Below, piece by piece: positions 7,950 through 20,113 of a stretch of DNA of 64,000 bases. A program made the translations under genes and the position numbers. The stretch spans positions 105,052-169,051 of the forward strand of contig CANRMP010000003.1 in the NCBI GenBank assembly GCA_947631765.1. The letters run 5' to 3'. The DNA is from an uncultured Clostridia bacterium (GTDB lineage Bacteria > Bacillota > Clostridia > Oscillospirales > CAG-272). Position 1 is the first letter of the stretch. The number at the start of each line of letters is the position of its first letter. The notes under the pieces are model-generated. The model did no database searches, was not told the DNA's origin, and saw only the letters and a program-made list of their open reading frames with translations.

Positions 7950-9428
7950 ATGAAAAGAATAATAACCATTTCTCTTGCCGCTATCCTTCTTCTGTCTGCC
8001 CTTCTTTCTGTTTCCTGCGCCAATAACGAAAAAACTTCCACCGGCGATTTAGACAGAGAATGGCTTGACAATCTTCCCGAGCTTGATTTTGAAGGCGAAG
8101 AGGTTATGTTTGTTTTTGCAGAAGGCACTGACACATTCACCGAACGTTCAATCAAAATCGAAGAAACGGACGGCGACTCCGTTAATGAGCTTATCGCGGC
8201 TCGTAACACCACTATTGAGCAAAGACTCAATGTTTCAATCCAATCCCAAAAGGTGTCGGATAACATATTCGGTCTCAGAGACGCAATTAACAGCTCCCTT
8301 TCTTCAGCCAGCGGTGAATATGACATTATTGCAGGCTATCAGTTCTACGATATCGGACTTGCAACCCAAGGTTATATAGTTAACCTTAACGAGGTCGGAA
8401 ACCCCGACAGCGAATATGCGGAAGAAACCAACTACATCGATATAGACGCCGATTATTGGGCTTCAAACTATATCAGATCTCTTACATACGGCGACGCCCT
8501 TTTCTGGGTAACAGGCGATATCGCACTCAGATATCTTGGCGGTATGTACTGCACGTTTGTCAATACAAGAATATACGATGACAACCTCAAACAAACTTAC
8601 GGCGATATTTATCAAATCGCCAAAGACGGCAAATGGACATTAGAGCTTCTTAATAAGATGGCAGATGAGGTTTACTTAGACCAAGGAACACCGGATGAAA
8701 CCGACGCAGAAGACCGTCTCGGCTACGCTTGGGAACAAAACGACCCCATTGACGGTCTTGCATTCGGCGCGGGAGTTAAATTCTCGCAAATGTATTCCGA
8801 CGGTTCCATTGATATAACAATCGGCGATCAGCGCACGATTCGTTTTGTCGAACAGCTTGAAAAGCTTCTTACAAGCAGATATTCTCTTATGGTAGACGAC
8901 GGTAACTCCGCAAATGTAATGCAGCAGTTTGCAAGCGGCAACGTTGCATTCACGGTAAATAAGATATATCAGGCAGAAGCCCGTCTGCGTGAGATGGAAG
9001 ACAACTATTACGTTATTCCCGTTCCGAAGCTCAACGAAGACCAGCAAGAATATGTAACGGGCATCCATGACGGTCTTACTCTGTTTGGCATTCCGTACGA
9101 CGCGCCTAATGTGTCGATGTCCTCCGCCGTTCTTGAGGCGCTCTCCGCTGAAAGCCTGCGTACCGTCACTCCTACCTATTACGACAGCTATCTTAAGTTC
9201 AAATACACCCGTGACGAGAACGCCGCAGCAATGATTGATCTTATGCGCTCAACCACAAACACAGATTTTGCCGCTGCATGGTCAGCTGAGCTTGACAGCA
9301 TCGTCCATATATTCAGAACCAGCTACAGATCTAACATCATCACCTCAACTCTGAGAGCTAAAGCCGAGGCTACAAGAACAAAGCTTGACGATCTTCTTGA
9401 AAAGCTCGACCAACTCGGACAACAGTAA
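7950..9428 (+). CDS. extracellular solute-binding lipoprotein, paralogue 2
   Basis: A 492-residue lipoprotein (signal peptide to Cys23, lipobox SVSC) collinear with the protein at 6233-7699. The blocks SASGEYDIIAGYQFYDIG, FWVTGDIALRYLGGMYCTF, GKWTLELLNKM and NYYVIPVPKLNEDQ match those of paralogue 1 with few changes, while the N-terminal 100 residues differ more. This is a tandem duplication that kept separate promoters and terminators. As for paralogue 1, an ABC-type sugar-binding role is family knowledge; the ligand and the partner permease are unknown. Start supported by AGGAGG 12 bases upstream. Confidence 0.85.
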   Translation: MKRIITISLAAILLLSALLSVSCANNEKTSTGDLDREWLDNLPELDFEGEEVMFVFAEGTDTFTERSIKIEETDGDSVNELIAARNTTIEQRLNVSIQSQKVSDNIFGLRDAINSSLSSASGEYDIIAGYQFYDIGLATQGYIVNLNEVGNPDSEYAEETNYIDIDADYWASNYIRSLTYGDALFWVTGDIALRYLGGMYCTFVNTRIYDDNLKQTYGDIYQIAKDGKWTLELLNKMADEVYLDQGTPDETDAEDRLGYAWEQNDPIDGLAFGAGVKFSQMYSDGSIDITIGDQRTIRFVEQLEKLLTSRYSLMVDDGNSANVMQQFASGNVAFTVNKIYQAEARLREMEDNYYVIPVPKLNEDQQEYVTGIHDGLTLFGIPYDAPNVSMSSAVLEALSAESLRTVTPTYYDSYLKFKYTRDENAAAMIDLMRSTTNTDFAAAWSAELDSIVHIFRTSYRSNIITSTLRAKAEATRTKLDDLLEKLDQLGQQ

Positions 9429-9447
9429 TTATTAAAGTATATTTTCT

Positions 9448-9479
9448 AAAGCGGCGGTCGTCTGACCGCCGCTTTATTC
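9448..9479 (+). terminator. intrinsic terminator of paralogue 2
   Basis: Perfect 12-bp stem AAAGCGGCGGTC/GACCGCCGCTTT (9448-9459 with 9464-9475), four-base loop, T-rich tail TATTCGTTTT. Confidence 0.88.
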
Positions 9480-9504
9480 GTTTTACGGCAAACTCGCTAA
9501 ATCT

Positions 9505-9550
9505 TAGGAACCTTTTTGAAAAAAGTTCCCTAAAACCTTCAAAAACTTTA
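9505..9550. repeat. dispersed palindromic repeat, copy 2
   Basis: TAGGAACCTTTTTGAAAAAAG followed by TTCCCTAAAACCTTCAAAAACTTT (listed in parts). It matches the second hairpin and tail at 522-569 with a few changes that make its stem imperfect. Like copy 1 it lies between convergent genes. Confidence 0.7.
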
Positions 9551-9557
9551 TTAAAAT

Positions 9558-9603
9558 AAGAAAGCGAAGCCGTGCATAAAGCAAAATGCGGCTTCACTTT
9601 CTT
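9558..9603. terminator. bidirectional terminator hairpin
   Basis: 15-base arms (9558-9572 and 9589-9603) with one mismatch, A-rich on the left and T-rich on the right, between the plus-strand solute-binding gene and the minus-strand beta-galactosidase gene. It probably ends the his-lacZ transcript. Confidence 0.7.
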
Positions 9604-9618
9604 ACTTATAATGGTTAA

Positions 9619-12636
<3,018 letters not shown>

Positions 12637-12654
12637 CTATTTTTTATTATATTT

Positions 12655-13296
12655 TTATTGCATTTTTTCCTGTTTTACTTTTTTGTCGACGACGTGCCGC
12701 TTTGCAAGCTCTTCCTTTATATCCTCAAGGGATATTCCGAGCTCTACCATAAGCACAAGCACGTGATAGGCAAGGTCGGATATCTCATATATCGCCTCTT
12801 CTCTACTGTTTTTTGAGCCGATAATGACCTCTGTGCACTCCTCACCCACCTTTTTTAATATTTTGTCAAGTCCCTTTTCAAAAAGATAGGTGGTGTAGCT
12901 TCCTTCCTTTTTCTCGGATTTTCTGCCCTTGATGAGGTCGTACAGCATGTCAAAGGAAAAGGGATTTTTGTATCCCGTCTCGCAAATTACGTTTGTAAAG
13001 CAGGAATCGCTTCCGGTATGGCAAGCGGGTCCGTCTTTTACCACCTCAATAACAAGCGCGTCGTTGTCGCAATCCGAGGTTATGCTTACTATGTGCTGAT
13101 AGTTCCCCGAGGTCTCGCCCTTAAGCCATTCGGTCTGTCTTGACCTTGACCAAAAGCAGGTAAGTCCCTTTGCAATGCTTGTTGCAAGGGTTTTTTCGTT
13201 CATATAAGCCACCGTCAGCACCTTTTTGCTGTAATAATCCTGCACGACTACCGGAATAAGACCGTTTGCATCGTATTTTAGTTCACTCAGTTCCAT
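12655..13296 (-). CDS. hisIE: bifunctional phosphoribosyl-AMP cyclohydrolase / phosphoribosyl-ATP pyrophosphatase
   Basis: A 213-residue fusion catalysing histidine steps 2 and 3. Residues about 1-110 are His[19 protein letters not shown] and the metal-binding DCDNDA and CHTGSDSCF segments. Residues about 120-205 are His[18 protein letters not shown] and [17 protein letters not shown], an all-alpha MazG-like fold whose acidic residues bind Mg. The HisIE fusion is common in Firmicutes. It is the last biosynthetic gene of the operon, 18 bases after hisF, and is followed directly by lacZ. AGGG precedes the ATG. Confidence 0.96.
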   Translation of the reverse strand: MELSELKYDANGLIPVVVQDYYSKKVLTVAYMNEKTLATSIAKGLTCFWSRSRQTEWLKGETSGNYQHIVSITSDCDNDALVIEVVKDGPACHTGSDSCFTNVICETGYKNPFSFDMLYDLIKGRKSEKKEGSYTTYLFEKGLDKILKKVGEECTEVIIGSKNSREEAIYEISDLAYHVLVLMVELGISLEDIKEELAKRHVVDKKVKQEKMQ

Positions 13297-13314
13297 TTAT
13301 ATTCCCTCTGTTTT

Positions 13315-14073
13315 CTATATTCTCATTGGTATGTTGTTATTATTTAGCATGAGTTTAAGCTCTTTTATATCCACCGTGCGAAAGTGGAACACCGAGGCGG
13401 CAAGCCCCGCGTCAACCGCGGGTATTTCACGAAAAAGTGTGAGAAAATCCTCGCCTTTTCCCGCACCTCCCGAGGCGATTATCGGAATGTGGCATCGCTT
13501 TCCTATGGCGGCAAGCATTTCAAGGTCAAAACCGGATTTGACTCCGTCGGTATCGATTGAGTTTACCACAAGCTCACCGGCTCCCGTCTCCTGACCTCGA
13601 TAAGCCCATTCAAGAGCGTCAATACCGGTATACTCTCTTCCTCCCTTGGAAAAGAGCATAAATTTTCCGTCACAGCGCTTGACGTCCATTGAGAGCACCA
13701 CGCACTGATCTCCGTATTTTTTTGCCGCCTCCTCAATCAGAGCCGGATTTTTAATGGCTCCCGAGTTGACGCTCACCTTGTCCGCGCCGCAGTCAAGCAC
13801 TCTTTCAAAATCGTCGACTGTGTTTATTCCTCCGCCCACAGTCAGGGGAATAAAAATCTCGGAAGCGACCTTTATGAGCGTATCGGATAGCAGCTTTCGT
13901 TCCTCAAACGAGGCGGTGATATCGTAAAAAACAAGCTCATCCGCTCCCGACTCGTTGTAAAATCTTGCAAGCTCCACAGGGTCGGCAACGTCCCTGACCC
14001 CCTCGAAATTCCTGCCCTTTACCACCTTCCCGTGCCGTATATCAAGGCAGGGGATTATTCTTTTTGCAAGCAT
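13315..14073 (-). CDS. hisF: imidazole glycerol phosphate synthase, cyclase subunit
   Basis: A 252-residue (beta/alpha)8 barrel that uses ammonia delivered by HisH to make imidazole glycerol phosphate and AICAR. The catalytic aspartates are both in place: Asp11 in IIPCLDIRHGK and Asp130 in VLSMDVKR. The phosphate-binding loops VGGGIN and ASGGAGKGED are also present. AAAGGA lies upstream of the ATG. It follows hisA by 14 bases. Normal length. Confidence 0.97.
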   Translation of the reverse strand: MLAKRIIPCLDIRHGKVVKGRNFEGVRDVADPVELARFYNESGADELVFYDITASFEERKLLSDTLIKVASEIFIPLTVGGGINTVDDFERVLDCGADKVSVNSGAIKNPALIEEAAKKYGDQCVVLSMDVKRCDGKFMLFSKGGREYTGIDALEWAYRGQETGAGELVVNSIDTDGVKSGFDLEMLAAIGKRCHIPIIASGGAGKGEDFLTLFREIPAVDAGLAASVFHFRTVDIKELKLMLNNNNIPMRI

Positions 14074-14087
14074 TTAAGTATCCTTTC

Positions 14088-14807
14088 TTATTGTTTCTCG
14101 GCAATCGCTATGGCGCGTTTTAAATCGAGCCTTCCGGTATACAGCGCCTTTCCGAGTATCACCCCGTAAACGCCCATATCCCGCAGCTTTTCTATTTCGT
14201 GCTCGTATGTAACTCCCCCCGAGGCGATAATATTTATATTAAGTGCCCGTAGAGAGGCGTATATTTCAAGATTTGTGCCTGAGAGCATTCCGTCCTTTGA
14301 AATATCTGTGTAAATTATAGTGCCCACTCCCCGATTTTTCATTTGGCGGCAAAAGTCAAGTGAGGGGACATTTGTCACGGTCTTCCAGCCGTGAATTGCC
14401 ACAAAGCCGTCAAGAGCGTCGACTCCTACCGCAATTTTATCGCCGTACCTTTGGCACATTTTTTCGACAAAGTCGGGGTTCTCAATGGCAACCGAGCCGA
14501 GTATCACGCGGGAAACTCCGATATCAAGATAGGAATTTATCCTCTCCTCGTCCCTTATTCCTCCGCCAACCTCGGCAAATACGCTCGGAAAAGCGGAGAG
14601 AATCTCTGTTATCGCTCCGATATTGGGCGTTTCATTGTCCTTTGCGCCGTCAAGGTCAACTATATGCAAATTTGTGCTTCCCGAGCAGTAAAAGCTTTCA
14701 GCCGCGCTTATCGGATTATCCGAGTATACGGTCATGCGGTCGTAATCGCCCTTCATAAGGCGCACCAACTTACCGCCCCTTAAATCAATTGCAGGGTATA
14801 TTTTCAT
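14088..14807 (-). CDS. hisA: ProFAR isomerase (HisA)
   Basis: A 239-residue half-barrel-duplicated TIM barrel that isomerises ProFAR to PRFAR, step 4 of histidine synthesis. Asp8 in IYPAIDLRGG, the phosphate loops EVGGGIRDEE and ASGGVTYEHE and the DISKDG segment identify it. The start is the ATG at 14807, which overlaps the TGA of hisH (ATGA) and has AAGGAG upstream; the longer frame starting at 14831 would lie inside hisH. Homologous to HisF next door, but the DISKDG and GGVT spacing are HisA-type. Confidence 0.96.
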   Translation of the reverse strand: MKIYPAIDLRGGKLVRLMKGDYDRMTVYSDNPISAAESFYCSGSTNLHIVDLDGAKDNETPNIGAITEILSAFPSVFAEVGGGIRDEERINSYLDIGVSRVILGSVAIENPDFVEKMCQRYGDKIAVGVDALDGFVAIHGWKTVTNVPSLDFCRQMKNRGVGTIIYTDISKDGMLSGTNLEIYASLRALNINIIASGGVTYEHEIEKLRDMGVYGVILGKALYTGRLDLKRAIAIAEKQ

Positions 14808-15430
14808 TTTGTCTCTCCTTGCAGCTCGCAAAACGCTTTAAGAATATTCAGCCCGACCTTGCCGGATTTTTCGGGGTGGAACTGTGTTCCGTATATTTTG
14901 CCCCTGCCTACCGCTCCGGTTACCGAAATTCCGCCGTAAGAAGAGGTGGCAAGAGTGTCATTTTCACAGTGGGCTGCGTAATATGAATGAACGTAATATA
15001 CATAATCGCCGTTTTTGACGTACTTAAACAGCGGGTCGGATTTTCTAATTTCAAGGCTGTTCCAGCCCATATGAGGCACCTTTACGCCGCCTTGCACCTT
15101 GTCGGCAAGTCGAACAACCTCTCCGCCAATAAGTGACAGTCCCTTATGCTCTCCGTATTCATACGACACGTCAAAGAGCAGCTGCATTCCAAGGCATATG
15201 CCGAGAAAAGGCTTTCCGCCCTTTGCCTGCTCGGTTAGAACGGGGATAAGACCTGTTTTTTCAAGCTTGTTTTTTGCGTCCTCAAAGGCTCCGACTCCGG
15301 GAAGAATAATTCTGTCCGCCCTCTCGATTTTGTCGCCGTTTGAGGTTATTTCGACCTCAAAGCCCAAATACTTTAAGGAGCTTGACAGAGAAAAAAGATT
15401 TCCCACTCCATAATCAACAATAGCTGTCAT
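14804..15430 (-). CDS. hisH: imidazole glycerol phosphate synthase, glutaminase subunit
   Basis: A 208-residue class I glutamine amidotransferase that feeds ammonia to HisF. The nucleophile is Cys79 in FLGICLGMQ, and the His-Glu pair is in TQFHPEKSG near residue 187. The oxyanion loop GVGAF is present. It overlaps hisB upstream and hisA downstream by four bases each (ATGA), so the three genes should be translationally coupled. Typical length. Confidence 0.96.
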   Translation of the reverse strand: MTAIVDYGVGNLFSLSSSLKYLGFEVEITSNGDKIERADRIILPGVGAFEDAKNKLEKTGLIPVLTEQAKGGKPFLGICLGMQLLFDVSYEYGEHKGLSLIGGEVVRLADKVQGGVKVPHMGWNSLEIRKSDPLFKYVKNGDYVYYVHSYYAAHCENDTLATSSYGGISVTGAVGRGKIYGTQFHPEKSGKVGLNILKAFCELQGETK

Positions 15431-16011
15431 AAAAGTCCCTTCGTAGACGGAATTTCTCCGCCCAGTGTTTTATCCTCGAAAACCGCCTTGCAGAGCGCTC
15501 TGCCTGTGGCTTTGAATATTCCCTCGATAATGTGATGCGTGTTTTTGCCTTCAAGCTGTTTTATGTGAAGCGTTACCTTTGCATGTCTGACAAAAGCAAG
15601 CCAAAATTCCTCGACAAGCTCGGTGTCAAATGTTCCGACATGAGCGTTGGGAATCCTGACGTCAAAATTTAAGTATTCCCTACCGCTTATGTCAACAGAG
15701 GAAAGTATCAGCGTTTCGTCCATTGGCAGAACAATGCTTCCGTATCTTGATATTCCCCGCTTTTCTCCGAGCGCTTTGTCAAACGCGTCCCCGAGCACTA
15801 TGCCCACATCCTCGACCGTGTGATGATAGTCGACGTTTGTATCTCCCACGCACTTAACAGTAAGTCCCATTCTTCCGTGCCTTGCAAAAAGGTCGAGCAT
15901 ATGGTCCATAAAGCCGCATCCTGTGTCAATATTCACCTCTCCCCCCTCAAGACAAAGGGCAAGAGTTATGTCCGTTTCTTTTGTAGTTCGGTGTATTTCG
16001 GCATTTCTCAC
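15427..16011 (-). CDS. hisB: imidazoleglycerol-phosphate dehydratase
   Basis: A 194-residue monofunctional HisB (no phosphatase domain, as usual outside gammaproteobacteria) that removes water from imidazole glycerol phosphate. The Mn-binding motifs FMDHMLDLFARHG and DYHHTVEDVGIVLG and the C-terminal THHIIEGIFKATG are intact. Translation starts at a GTG (16011) behind GAGGTG. The gene overlaps hisH by four bases and lies 7 bases after hisC. Confidence 0.96.
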   Translation of the reverse strand: MRNAEIHRTTKETDITLALCLEGGEVNIDTGCGFMDHMLDLFARHGRMGLTVKCVGDTNVDYHHTVEDVGIVLGDAFDKALGEKRGISRYGSIVLPMDETLILSSVDISGREYLNFDVRIPNAHVGTFDTELVEEFWLAFVRHAKVTLHIKQLEGKNTHHIIEGIFKATGRALCKAVFEDKTLGGEIPSTKGLL

Positions 16012-16018
16012 TTTATTT

Positions 16019-17077
16019 TCACCTCAGTATTTCTTTTATGGCAGAGATAAGAGCCTCCATTTGCTCCATGCTACCTATCGTGATTCTGATATAGTTTTTA
16101 ATTCTCTCATCCCCCAAATATCTGACAAGTATCCCTTTTTCTTTAAGCCTTAAATAAAGCTCCCTTCCGGATATTCTGTCACTTGCGGCAAGCAGAAAAT
16201 TGGCTTTTGAGTTTGTTACATAAAAGCCCATGGAGCGTAGCGCGTGGTAAGTATATTCCCTGTTTTTTATTATTTGTTCGGTACAGCTTTTAAAATACTC
16301 CCTCTCTTTCATCGCCTCGGTTGCGGCAATTATCGACAGGCGATTTAAATTGTAAGGATTAAAGGAATATTTCATGGTGCCAAGGTCGCTTATAAGCGAA
16401 GAATTTGCAATTGCAAATCCCACTCTCGCACCCGCCAAATTTCTCGATTTTGAGAAGGTTTGGACTACTATCAAATTGTCGTACTTCCCGATAAGGCTTA
16501 CCGCGCTTTTGGCGCCGAAATCTATGTAAGCCTCATCTATTATAACAAGTCGGTTCGGGTTTTGGGCTATAAGTCTTTCTATCTCGTCCCTTTCAAGATA
16601 AATTCCGGTCTGTGCGTTGGGGTTTGCAATTATCACATTGTCTGTGACGCTTTTATAGTCGTCGATATTTATTTTGAACTCCGAGTCAAGAGGAATTGTC
16701 GAGTATTTCACGCCGAACATAGCGGCAAACACCGGATAAAAGCCGTAGGTTATATCCGGAAAGACCATTCCCTTTTCCCTATCGCAAAAAGCGTTGAAAA
16801 TAAAGGCGAGTATCTCGTCGGAGCCGTTGCCCACCGCAACATTTTCCTTATTTACTCCATAGCTTTCGGCAATAGCCTCAACAAGAGAGGAGGCTGTGGG
16901 GTCGGAATAAAGATTTAGCTTTGATACCTCATTTGAGTTTAGCGCGGATATCACCAAAGGTGCGGGAGGAAAGGGGGATTCGTTGGTGTTGAGCTTGATA
17001 TACTTTTTGTCTTTTGGCTGTTCACCAGGAACATAAGCTTCAAGTCCGGTGAATTTATCGGAAAAAAATCTGCTCAA
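16019..17077 (-). CDS. hisC: histidinol-phosphate aminotransferase
   Basis: A 352-residue PLP enzyme of fold type I that transfers the amino group from glutamate to imidazole acetol phosphate. The PLP lysine is in QTFSKSRNLAG (about Lys210), with the cofactor Asp in IIDEAYIDF and the N-terminal LNTNESPFPP. AAGGAG overlaps the hisD stop codon and sits 8 bases before a TTG at 17077, which I take as the start; a GTG at 17086 is in frame but only two bases behind that site. Tight operon position between hisD and hisB. Confidence 0.93.
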   Translation of the reverse strand: MSRFFSDKFTGLEAYVPGEQPKDKKYIKLNTNESPFPPAPLVISALNSNEVSKLNLYSDPTASSLVEAIAESYGVNKENVAVGNGSDEILAFIFNAFCDREKGMVFPDITYGFYPVFAAMFGVKYSTIPLDSEFKINIDDYKSVTDNVIIANPNAQTGIYLERDEIERLIAQNPNRLVIIDEAYIDFGAKSAVSLIGKYDNLIVVQTFSKSRNLAGARVGFAIANSSLISDLGTMKYSFNPYNLNRLSIIAATEAMKEREYFKSCTEQIIKNREYTYHALRSMGFYVTNSKANFLLAASDRISGRELYLRLKEKGILVRYLGDERIKNYIRITIGSMEQMEALISAIKEILR

Positions 17078-17089
17078 AAATTTCACTCC

Positions 17090-18376
17090 TTACTTTTTAG
17101 CGTTCCGAAATCTTGTCTCGACTGCCTTTGCGTGAGCTTCAAGTCCCTCAGCTCTTGCAAAGGTTGCAATATCGCCGGCTACCTTTTCAAGGGCGGTATC
17201 GGTGTAATACATATATTGGGTCTTTTTCACAAAGTCGTCGACCGAAAGTGCGGAAGAGAATCTTGCGCCGCCGCCTGTAGGAAGGGTGTGGTTGGGACCT
17301 GCAAAATAGTCGCCAAGCGGCTCGGGAGAGTATTTTCCAAGGAATATCGAGCCCGCGTTTTCGATTTTATCAAGGTAGTCAAACGGATTTTCAACGCACA
17401 GTTCAAGGTGCTCGGGCGCAATGCGGTTGGCTATCTCAACTGCCTTGTCTATGCTGTCGGTTATAATGATTTTGCCGTTTGTATCAATCGAAGCTCTTGC
17501 TATCTCTCGCCTCTCAAGTCTTTCTATCTGCTCTTCAAGCTCTTGAGAAACACCGTAGGCAAGGGCTTTGCTGTTTGTCACAAGCACCGCGCTTGCAAGC
17601 TTGTCATGCTCCGCCTGAGAGAGCAGGTCGGACGCCACTTGAACCTTGTCGCAGGTGCCGTCGGCAATGACAAGTATCTCACTGGGTCCCGCTATCATGT
17701 CAATACTCACCATACCAAACACCTGCTTTTTTGCAAGCGCCACGAAAATATTGCCAGGTCCCACTATCTTGTCAACCTTCGGGACGCTTTCTGTCCCGTA
17801 CGCAAGAGCGGCTATTGCCTGCGCGCCGCCGCATTTTATCACTGTGTCAACTCCGCAAAGCTTGGCGGCAACAAGTATTTCGGGCTTTATTTTGCCGCTT
17901 CCCTTTAGTGGAGGCGTTGTCATCACTATTCTTTTCACACCCGCAATCTTTGCGGGAAGCGCGTTCATAAGCACGGTGGAGGGATAACTGGCGGTTCCGC
18001 CCGGAACGTAAATGCCCGCTTTTTCTATCGGCGTTATCTTTTGACCGAGTACTATCCCGTTGTCTTTTTCGATTCTAAAGCCCTGTCTTAGCTGATGCTT
18101 GTGGTAAAACTCTATGTTTTCTTTTGCCTTTTCGAGAATTTTTATAAAATCGGAGTCAACAAGAGAAAACGCCTCCTCAAACTCCTCTTCGCTTACAATC
18201 AAAGAACTAAGCTTTGCGCCGTCGAACCTCTCGCAGTATTTATAAAGCGCCGCATCCCCGTTTTGCGAGACGTCGGCAATTATTTCTTTGACAGTTCCCT
18301 CATATTCGGGGTAAGAGGCGATCTCTCGGTTTAGTATTTCACTGCTCTCTATTTCCTTATCGATTATTTTAATCAT
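17090..18376 (-). CDS. hisD: histidinol dehydrogenase
   Basis: A 428-residue Zn enzyme that oxidises histidinol to histidine with two NAD+, the final pathway step. I see YVPGGTASYPSTVLM, VDKIVGPGNIFVA, DMIAGPSEILVIAD, SQAEHDK and the catalytic APEHLEL and GPNHTLPTGG motifs. The ATG at 18376 follows AAAGGA by about 10 bases; upstream frame extension to 18394 overlaps that site. It follows hisG by 14 bases. Normal length. Confidence 0.96.
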   Translation of the reverse strand: MIKIIDKEIESSEILNREIASYPEYEGTVKEIIADVSQNGDAALYKYCERFDGAKLSSLIVSEEEFEEAFSLVDSDFIKILEKAKENIEFYHKHQLRQGFRIEKDNGIVLGQKITPIEKAGIYVPGGTASYPSTVLMNALPAKIAGVKRIVMTTPPLKGSGKIKPEILVAAKLCGVDTVIKCGGAQAIAALAYGTESVPKVDKIVGPGNIFVALAKKQVFGMVSIDMIAGPSEILVIADGTCDKVQVASDLLSQAEHDKLASAVLVTNSKALAYGVSQELEEQIERLERREIARASIDTNGKIIITDSIDKAVEIANRIAPEHLELCVENPFDYLDKIENAGSIFLGKYSPEPLGDYFAGPNHTLPTGGGARFSSALSVDDFVKKTQYMYYTDTALEKVAGDIATFARAEGLEAHAKAVETRFRNAKK

Positions 18377-18390
18377 ATATCGGCTTCCTT

Positions 18391-19017
18391 TCAAACCTCG
18401 TTTTTTCTGTTTTTCAGCATACTGACTATCCTGCCTATTTCATCAGCCCTGAAATTTGAGCTTGCCTTGTTGGCAATAAGCCTTGCGCTTATCGGCAATA
18501 TGCTCTCTATAACCTCAAGATTGTTTTCTTTAAGCGTGGTACCGGTTTCGACAATATCGACAATGACGTCCGACAGTGAGGTGAGCGGGGCTATTTCAAT
18601 TGAGCCGTAAAGCTTTATTATCTCAATTTCCCGATTTTTTGACATATAGTAGTTTTTTGCAATATTCGGGAATTTTGTCGCCACTCTCAGCACTCGGTCG
18701 GTATCCTCGCGGTAGCCTACGGGAGCCGCAACGCACATTCTGCATTTCCCGAACCCCAAATCCAAAAGCTCGTAAACGTCGGGCATGGTTTCAAGAATTA
18801 TATCCTTTCCGGCAACTCCGATATCCGCCGCGCCGTACTCAACGTATATTGTGACGTCCGAGGGCTTGACAAGCAGATAGCGCACGTTGTTTTTCTTGTT
18901 TTCGAATATCAGCTTTCGATTGTCTTCAAGAATCTCGGGACACTCGTAACCGATGTCTGCAAGCATATCATATACTTTCATCCCAAGTCTGCCCTTCGGC
19001 AGTGCAATATTCAACAT
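18391..19017 (-). CDS. hisG: ATP phosphoribosyltransferase, short form
   Basis: A 208-residue catalytic subunit for the first committed step (ATP plus PRPP). It is the short HisG form, which lacks the C-terminal regulatory domain and works as a hetero-octamer with HisZ, encoded just upstream. Motifs: LPKGRLG at the N terminus, DIGVAGKD, and the PRPP loop DIVETGTTL near the C terminus. AAAGGA precedes the ATG. Consistent with the hisZ gene 22 bases upstream. Confidence 0.95.
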   Translation of the reverse strand: MLNIALPKGRLGMKVYDMLADIGYECPEILEDNRKLIFENKKNNVRYLLVKPSDVTIYVEYGAADIGVAGKDIILETMPDVYELLDLGFGKCRMCVAAPVGYREDTDRVLRVATKFPNIAKNYYMSKNREIEIIKLYGSIEIAPLTSLSDVIVDIVETGTTLKENNLEVIESILPISARLIANKASSNFRADEIGRIVSMLKNRKNEV

Positions 19018-19039
19018 TTTTAATTATCCTTTCAAGTTT

Positions 19040-20113
19040 TCAGTCAGAGTCCACCCTTATTATCTCGCGGCATCGAATGCCCTCGGGAACGCTTTTTTCA
19101 ATTCGAACGCTCATTCCGGTGCTTCTCATGCTTTCGGCAAGCCTCAGCGCCTTTTTTACCGCCTCTTCGCTGTCGTAGAGTAAAAGAGCGTCAACGTCGT
19201 ATTCGGGATTTTCACCGTAATAAGCGTCAAGCTCGTCAAGAGAGAGGGCAAACCCCACAGCGCAGGTTTTTGAAAATTTTTGAGCCATTCTGTTGTAAAA
19301 TCCGCCTGTAAGTATAGCGCGCGGAATCTTTTTTACGTACCCGCAAAACACGGGGCCATTGTAGTAAGAAATGTCGTTCATAAGCGTAAAGTCAACCTTC
19401 ACCTTTTCGGGCATAGCAGACTCGCTTGTCATACTTTTTATATTCATCAGCGCTTTTTCCATTCTTTGATTTAAAACAAGCGCCTTTGCCTTCTCGAATA
19501 TTTCGCCATTGGTTCCCGAAAACATGATAAGCGAAGAGAACTCCGCGGCGTATTCTTCCTTAACGCCGCACGCAGTAAGCTCCAAATAAAGCTCATGCGC
19601 ATTTTTGCTTTTAATAAAGGACATTACCCTCTCGGTTGCCCCTTCGTCCATGCCTTTTACCGTTTCAAGAAATCCGAGGACGTATTCCATATCGGATACG
19701 CAAAGAATATAGTCCGGGTCGACGGCTTCAAGGCTTTTTTTGGCAAGCTCGCAGACCTCAAGCAGTGTCGCTGTGCCGACAGAGTCGACAGCCTCGATTC
19801 CAAGCTGCTCTATTTCCACATACTGCATACTGCGCTTATCAAGCCGGCATACGTTTTCCCTGTAATAGACCTTTTGCGCGCCCTTTTTATTTTTTGCATT
19901 CTTTAGAATCGAAAGGGTTATATCGGGTCTTAATGCCATCAGCTTTCCGCCCGGGTCGTTAAATGTCAAAATATGCTCGCTTGTGAGAAAATTTTTATTT
20001 TCAAGGTAAAGTGAGTATTCTTCAAACTTTCGCATTAAGAATTTGTCATATCCGTAGCTCTCATAAAGGGAGCCGAGCTCAAGATAGGTCTGCTCGCTTT
20101 TAGTAAGTTTCAT
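19040..20113 (-). CDS. hisZ: ATP phosphoribosyltransferase regulatory subunit
   Basis: A 357-residue paralogue of the histidyl-tRNA synthetase catalytic core that no longer charges tRNA and instead activates short HisG and confers histidine feedback. Class II-like motif segments FNDPGGKLMALRPDIT and YYRENVCRLD are visible, with a C-terminal anticodon-domain-like end missing, as expected for HisZ. Its ATG overlaps the stop codon of the YerC-like gene (TAATG), so the two are probably coupled. Confidence 0.93.
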   Translation of the reverse strand: MKLTKSEQTYLELGSLYESYGYDKFLMRKFEEYSLYLENKNFLTSEHILTFNDPGGKLMALRPDITLSILKNAKNKKGAQKVYYRENVCRLDKRSMQYVEIEQLGIEAVDSVGTATLLEVCELAKKSLEAVDPDYILCVSDMEYVLGFLETVKGMDEGATERVMSFIKSKNAHELYLELTACGVKEEYAAEFSSLIMFSGTNGEIFEKAKALVLNQRMEKALMNIKSMTSESAMPEKVKVDFTLMNDISYYNGPVFCGYVKKIPRAILTGGFYNRMAQKFSKTCAVGFALSLDELDAYYGENPEYDVDALLLYDSEEAVKKALRLAESMRSTGMSVRIEKSVPEGIRCREIIRVDSD

